This document shows positions 59,197 through 64,000 of a stretch of DNA of 64,000 bases, piece after piece. Source of the stretch: Histoplasma ohiense. Lineage: Eukaryota > Ascomycota > Eurotiomycetes > Onygenales > Ajellomycetaceae. The notes beneath the pieces were generated by a model. That model saw only the letters and a list, made by a program, of their open reading frames with translations, had not been told where the DNA came from and ran no database searches. Position 1 is the stretch's first letter; each line of letters starts with the position of its first letter. A program made the translations under genes and the position numbers. The DNA lies in contig JAEVHH010000005.1 of NCBI GenBank assembly GCA_017607445.1, positions 2,857,001 to 2,921,000 on the forward strand, written 5' to 3'.

Positions 59197-61430
59197 TCAA
59201 TTCGCCTTATGAACCGGGCACTCCATTTTCCTCTCCAACCAGTTCACAATACACTCCTTATGGAACTTACAAAGACACTCCAACCGTGCCAGGTGGTCCC
59301 CGACTTCATACTCCTCCATGCAAATCGTACATTCCTGCTGCACGCCCTCCTCGCCAACACAATCTTTCTCCGTAGCTGTAAAGGGCAACATCCGTAAGGG
59401 GCGGTCATTGTGATCATTGCCATTGGAATTGGACTGTGACGTGCGACGACCGGTGCGGCTGGTACGCCCGCTAGTGGGATGCCCATGTCCGTGTCCATGT
59501 CCGATCTCGTGTCCTTGTATACACTCACGAACGTGGGCTTCTCGCGCTGCTTCGCTGCCATCTGCCGCGCGGGGTGGGAGGAGGCGGCCACAGATAGGAC
59601 AAATGTCGTTCTCGTCAATCGGGTGGCGATGGTGGTCCAGTGGGCCAGGAGGTAAGGGGCGATTTCGGCTGGACGATGAGGTGCTTATGCTCTGGAGAAA
59701 GTCGTTTGATGGTCCACGGTGGTGTGATGGCATGGAGCGGGCTGTGGAGTAGCCGGTACGCTGCCGGGGGCTCTGCTATATGGCTGCTTTAGTAGATATG
59801 TCGGGATGGTAAGGGGAGAAGCATCCCGCAAAGTTAGAGTAACTAAGAAGGGAAAAAAAAAAAAAAAATTTGAAAACGAAACAAGGGGATTCATACCGGG
59901 AATGCCGCACCAGATGGTGAAAAATATGTTGGCGGGGAGTAACGAGGATGCAGGCCGCCAGTCGCTTGTTGTATTGACTGATATCTCAGCGGCATGCCTC
60001 GGACATTCGGGGGCACGGTGTAATCGAACGTTCCGTACGACGGCAGGTTTTCATCGCGTAGCCCTTCCCGGCTTGCCACTCGCTGAATTTGAGGAGTCTC
60101 GGGTTGGAACTAGAATTAAAAGAATGTCAGCACAAAAACACACAAATTGTTCATTTATAACCGGACATGGTAATGAACAAAAACTAACAATCATGCCGCG
60201 ACTCCCCTGTCTTCGGAGCTCGCCAGCTGCCTGAGAAAGCTGCATATTGGCGGCCGATGATAGGGAAGCAGACGGTCGGTGAAATGGGTTAGTTCCACGT
60301 GTATATGGACCACTGTTACGATAGAAGTCTGGCAATGCAGAATGACGGTGTGTATGTGCATGAGAAGCCCCTGACGTATCGCCTGGCCAGGATGTCAGGG
60401 AGGATGAGAGTAATGAGCCAGCGCTTGTATAGCGCCTGGGAGGCTCAGGGTTTGGATCAGGGACGCAAGGATTACATAAACGGACTTCTTCTCCGCCTCC
60501 CAAGGCTGAATTCGGAGAGTGTCGATCTCTTTGTTGTTGTCGTCGTTGCTGCCCACGGGTATTGGCATTTGCTAACGAGCTCTCTTCATCGTTATCAATG
60601 AGGCTAATAACTTGAGCTTCAGAGGGATTCGGCAGAAGAAGAGTGGATCGATGTATATCAGATTCAGGCGGACGAACAATGAACTGGCGTGGGATGGTGA
60701 TTCTATGCGGTGAACACGAAGCACAAACGACACGCCCGCATTTCCTGCAGTGATGTTTCCTATACCAAAAACTGAACTGGGTACCACAGATAGGGCATTT
60801 CGAAGCTTCAGAGTCGGGTTGCCAGCGGGGCAGCTCGTAATCTGCAAAGCTATTTTCTCGATCCCGCAGCGAGCTCAGCTGCCGCGAGACTGACTCTTGA
60901 GACCCTGAGAGATCAATCGCATTCTCCCTCGAGCTTCCCGGCAGTACTGGACTGGAACGTTCCCACGACTGAGTGACAGAGCGGCTAGGTCGAGGCCCTG
61001 ACGAGCCAGGATCTGCCGGGGTTCTACCAGCTCCCGGGCGAGCGTAACAGGTGATATCACTAGCGCTAGTGAGCCTCCTCTTTCGCTCAAGGCTCGTAGC
61101 ACTGTTTCCCGCTGGATTGGTAGCGTACGGCCCTTGCTGTTGTTGATTATTCCCTGTCACTGGGTGTTCATTCTGCAGAAACTCTAACAGAGTATGTCTA
61201 GTTGTCTCAGCATTCTGGGTTGATCCCTGAGAGTCCATCAGCTGAGTTGCTGCTATGGCTCCAGTTGTTTCAAATGAGTCCGGCGAGGAAGCAGTGGAGG
61301 AGGAAGTACAAGAATCCGGAGACCCGGAAGCTGGGGTGGGAGCTGTGGGAACATGACCGGTGACAGTGTCCACTGGCGAGGATGGAGAGGAGGATAACGA
61401 CGCTGCGGAGTCGAACTCAGGAGATGACAT
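59197..61430 (-). CDS. FYVE and ZNRF-like RING finger protein, probable endosomal E3 ubiquitin ligase
   Basis: Three exons (60189-61430, 59897-60109, 59197-59775) in phase give 677 residues from MSSPEFDS. Seen: a Ser/Pro-rich N-terminus; a FYVE finger (about 195-310) with WQPD, CPICGTQFSF, YRKHHCRKCGRVVCASC and, after about 70 inserted residues, LCNPC; a Pro/Tyr-rich linker (NLPSYGTFDYTVPPNV); a C2HC finger (CPICGRLLPPR...HVRECI); and a C-terminal RING at about 630-675, CTICMEEYEV...CLCKFHKECI...CPVH, whose last ligand is His, as in animal ZNRF1/2. FYVE binds PtdIns3P on endosomes and RING recruits E2, so sorting or turnover of membrane proteins is the likely role. The frame is open to 61571 without an ATG, so an upstream coding exon may exist. 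Confidence 0.88.
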
Positions 61431-63535
61431 TGAATGGGGCAAAAAAGGACTGGGTCGCTGCGGTCGATATTTCAGAAATGGTGTTTGTCTTGTTTCAAGA
61501 GGAGACGAGACCAATCTCCGTCGTTTGGACGAACGGCCGTCCTCATTAGCTCTGTCGAGCGGATATTCCACGTTGATACGGAGGAGAGAGCCCTCCTAAA
61601 TATCTTCTAAATAAGGTGCGAGTGTGCCAGATTGATAGACGGTCCGAGGTCGACAAATGATAGTCTTGAAAAAGGTGATAAGGAATAGGTTTAGCAACAG
61701 ACGACAAGATATTCTATTCTTCTTCTCTTCCTTTCTTGTTTCTCACTTTTCAGACCACCGTTATGCCATCAGGTCTATTCGAGGCGGTTCAAGCTGTCAT
61801 CTAGCCGTCGAGCTCCACACATGTAGATATCCTCTACCCGGTACTCGACGTTGTTCTGATAAGTCTGAAACAGTTGAGAGAAAAGGAAGCGTTAGTTAAG
61901 GTAGCTTTTCCACTCCAGATTATCAATATATGGCTTTCAAGACTCGTCAGAACAAACGCACTAGAATAGAGTTCATATAAAAATGCTAGGAGTTCATATC
62001 CTTTGTGGGGAGGCTGGCCCAGTTTCCCGTTCACTTCTCGGTGTTTCAGGTTTTTAGAGAAGAGGGGAAAGAAAGCCACGAACAAGAATGGGCGAGGTGA
62101 GCCAGGCAACTCCCCGACATTCGCAACACCGGGAAAATGGCTTGAATCGACGCTTGAGGCGTGCAAGAGAGACGAAGTGGCGGTTTGGTAGATGGATATG
62201 GTATCCCACTCGTCACGGCGGAGTGGGCGATGAGGTGGTGGTTGGTGGTGAGGTATCGATAGGCACGCAGCATACCTGTGACATAACGCGGGAGTCATCA
62301 GCCCGCTTAGGGGCCGAACGGTAATCCTTAGCCATGACACAAACCACGCCGAGGTGACAGGTAACACCAAAACGCAGAAGAATTTGTCAGAAAAATAATA
62401 ATAGTTACTCTAACTACAATTCAGAATTCAGGCACTCCAAAGTTGGCTTGAGACGGATTATCCGTATATAGGAGAACATAGTAAACTGTGGTCCGAATAT
62501 TATCTATTTTATTCCAGCTACAGCCTCTCGAGTACGCTGCTTCGAAAATCAAGGCGGAAGAGCGATCGATATTTCAATACTTTGCCCACGGCAAAAACCA
62601 TGAAAGAATGAAAACATTTATATACAGTATGTATATGTGTAAAGAAATAGAACATAAAAAAGGATCGAGTGATTGGAATCCAGAATCAATCTGCAGAGAA
62701 GCCATGCTTGCTCATTATCATCCAATGCTTCCCGCTCCCGTCTTTGTCTATCTTACCGAACTACAACAATATTAACATCGCGGGAAAAAAAAGGAAAAAA
62801 AAAAGGCGCTTTTCAGATTTAATAACAGATCAGTGACATGAACAGAAGAATGGCAAGGAGTGAAACAAAACGAAAAGCAAGTGATGAAGGAAACACAGTA
62901 CACATTTTACGCAACTACAGCCAATAAGAATATGACGGTTTGTGAACTGAAGTGGGAAAGGGAAAAAAAATAGAGAGAAAGAGAGAAGAGAAATAAAGAA
63001 CAAAAAGCGCTTCAGAAGAAATGCCGTCCTCAAAATGCTTTCAAAAACAACATAAAACTGTAGTAAAGAGGAGCCAAAGGAAATTCGTCAAAAATAATAT
63101 TAATCGTGTGAGGAATGATTAAATGAGTAGTAAATGAAATTTTGATTTCAAATAAAAAAAAAAAAAAAAAAAAAAGAAAAAGAAAAAAGAAAAAGAAAAA
63201 GAAAAAGAAAAGCAAAAGAAAAGAAAAATGGATATAGCTCGCACCCTAGATTTAGGTCTCAGTAAAGCGGATATCATCAGCGGAAGAGGTGGATAGACAG
63301 AGAGACGGATAGAAAATGAGTGGGAAAAATATCTATAGTCCCGTTGACCTATTAGATAGCTGAATACAGGGCAAAATGCATTCCATAACTATTTTCATCC
63401 GGTGAAAGAGTTGGAGCAGAGGGACATTTGATAGACGTGAAGACCACGGAGGCCAGATGGGATAAGAGGAGTGCAGCTATATCTGCAGGCTCAGGGACGA
63501 GATGTGATATTGGAACGAGACAAAGGCGGCAGAAG
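61431..63535. other. Intergenic, 2.1 kb, with A-rich low-complexity DNA
   Basis: Upstream of the FYVE-RING gene. A 95-codon plus-strand frame at 62488-62775 begins with ATG but has no known motif or splice partner; I treat it as unsupported. From about 62780 to 63230 the plus strand is A-rich, with an A21 run and AAAAG-type repeats near 63151-63227. Confidence 0.45.
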
Positions 63536-63988
63536 TCAGACAGGTGAAACAGGTGAAACAGGAGGATCGCTCACGATCTCCGCCGTGCTTTCGGAAAACG
63601 GCAAAGTGTCAGTGACGTGTATATGATCGCTTGCCCGATGCATCTGAACGAATCCCATGCTCGACGGCCGCCCTTGGTTACGACGGGAAGGAGAGTAGGG
63701 CCTCGAGCTTCGCCGTTTTGGCCCTTGGTTGTTGTTTTCGTCGTCCGTCGTGTTCTGAATACTAGAATTGGCTGACCTTGTGGAGACAAACTCACTCCGC
63801 ACTGAAGAGGGTTTGGAGCTGAAGGGGAGTCGAGTGGCTTGAGTAGTGGTTGGTTGTGAAGATGGTTGGACAAGAATATCAAAATTGTCGGTATGTTTAA
63901 TTTCCTCGGAAGAAATGGGTTGGGATGCGACTTCGACGTCCACTCCATGTCCAGCTCCGGCCTCAGGTCCGATTGTTCGGTCTGCCAT
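63536..63988 (-). CDS. C-terminal fragment or small disordered protein, unidentified
   Basis: A 150-codon open frame ending at 63536, from ATG 63988, 12 bases from the window edge. It is hydrophilic and Ser/Pro/Thr-rich (SSIQNTTDDENNNQGPKRRSS, RPYSPSRRNQGRPSS) and ends SDPPVSPVSPV. No domain. The composition and the edge position suggest it is the disordered C-terminal exon of a larger gene that continues past the window; if so, the ATG is internal. Confidence 0.5.
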   Translation of the reverse strand: MADRTIGPEAGAGHGVDVEVASQPISSEEIKHTDNFDILVQPSSQPTTTQATRLPFSSKPSSVRSEFVSTRSANSSIQNTTDDENNNQGPKRRSSRPYSPSRRNQGRPSSMGFVQMHRASDHIHVTDTLPFSESTAEIVSDPPVSPVSPV

Positions 63989-64000
63989 GTCGACTGCGGA

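Noticed and set aside
51206..61430. Secondary-metabolite cluster around reductase, Zn2Cys6 regulator and FMP42-like transporter
   Set aside because: No backbone enzyme (PKS, NRPS, terpene synthase, DMATS) is present and the neighbours are housekeeping genes.
1..64000. CRISPR arrays, operons, Shine-Dalgarno sites, rho-independent terminators
   Set aside because: The window is eukaryotic nuclear DNA; no regularly spaced identical repeats were seen and such bacterial features are not expected.

Overview
This 64-kb window is nuclear DNA of a filamentous ascomycete. The protein families and the short introns (about 50-150 nt, GT...AG) fit Eurotiomycetes, and CpG-starved transposon remnants suggest an onygenalean relative; the species call is inference. 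Gene models were built by hand from open frames, splice signals and phase bookkeeping. Exon coordinates are in each entry and all multi-exon models keep phase.

Layout. 0-6 kb: the Hsp70-Hsp90 co-chaperone Sti1 (+), convergent with a 12-exon allantoate-permease-type MFS transporter (-). 6-10.6 kb: gene-poor DNA with a 730-bp stretch lacking CpG. 10.6-15.6 kb: a tricalbin-type ER-plasma membrane tether (+). 16.9-18.4 kb: a two-RRM RNA-binding protein (-). 20.7-22.7 kb: UDP-glucose pyrophosphorylase (+) with two possible N-termini. 25.8-26.8 kb: a secreted or membrane-anchored protein of unknown function (+). 27-32.1 kb: a Ty1/copia-type retroelement (-) with identical 97-bp LTRs and a 5-bp target duplication, but a CpG-free, TGA-riddled interior. 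33-37 kb: a DUF7514-type protein and U2AF35 (both -). 37.6-42.4 kb: a beta-propeller protein (-) divergent from an amidase (+). 43-45.2 kb: an FMP42/SLC43-like MFS protein (-). 46.6-47.8 kb: an unknown protein built on SPxYxxIYPRS repeats (+). 48.3-50.2 kb: a nested transposon island in which a tRNA-derived SINE splits the zinc knuckle of a broken gag gene. 51.2-53 kb: a PRISE-type short-chain reductase (-). 54.8-58 kb: a Zn2Cys6 transcription factor (-). 59.2-61.4 kb: a FYVE plus ZNRF-like RING protein (-). The window ends in a fragment or small gene (-).

The genes are mostly housekeeping: chaperoning, splicing, membrane contact sites, glucan precursor supply and endosomal ubiquitination, mixed with transport and catabolic genes (two MFS proteins, amidase, reductase, Zn2Cys6 regulator). 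They do not form an evident biosynthetic cluster. The strongest unusual signals are in the mobile DNA: TGA codons standing almost exclusively at conserved Trp positions of the copia frame, pristine LTRs around a decayed body, and the SINE-in-gag nesting with a perfect 14-bp target duplication.
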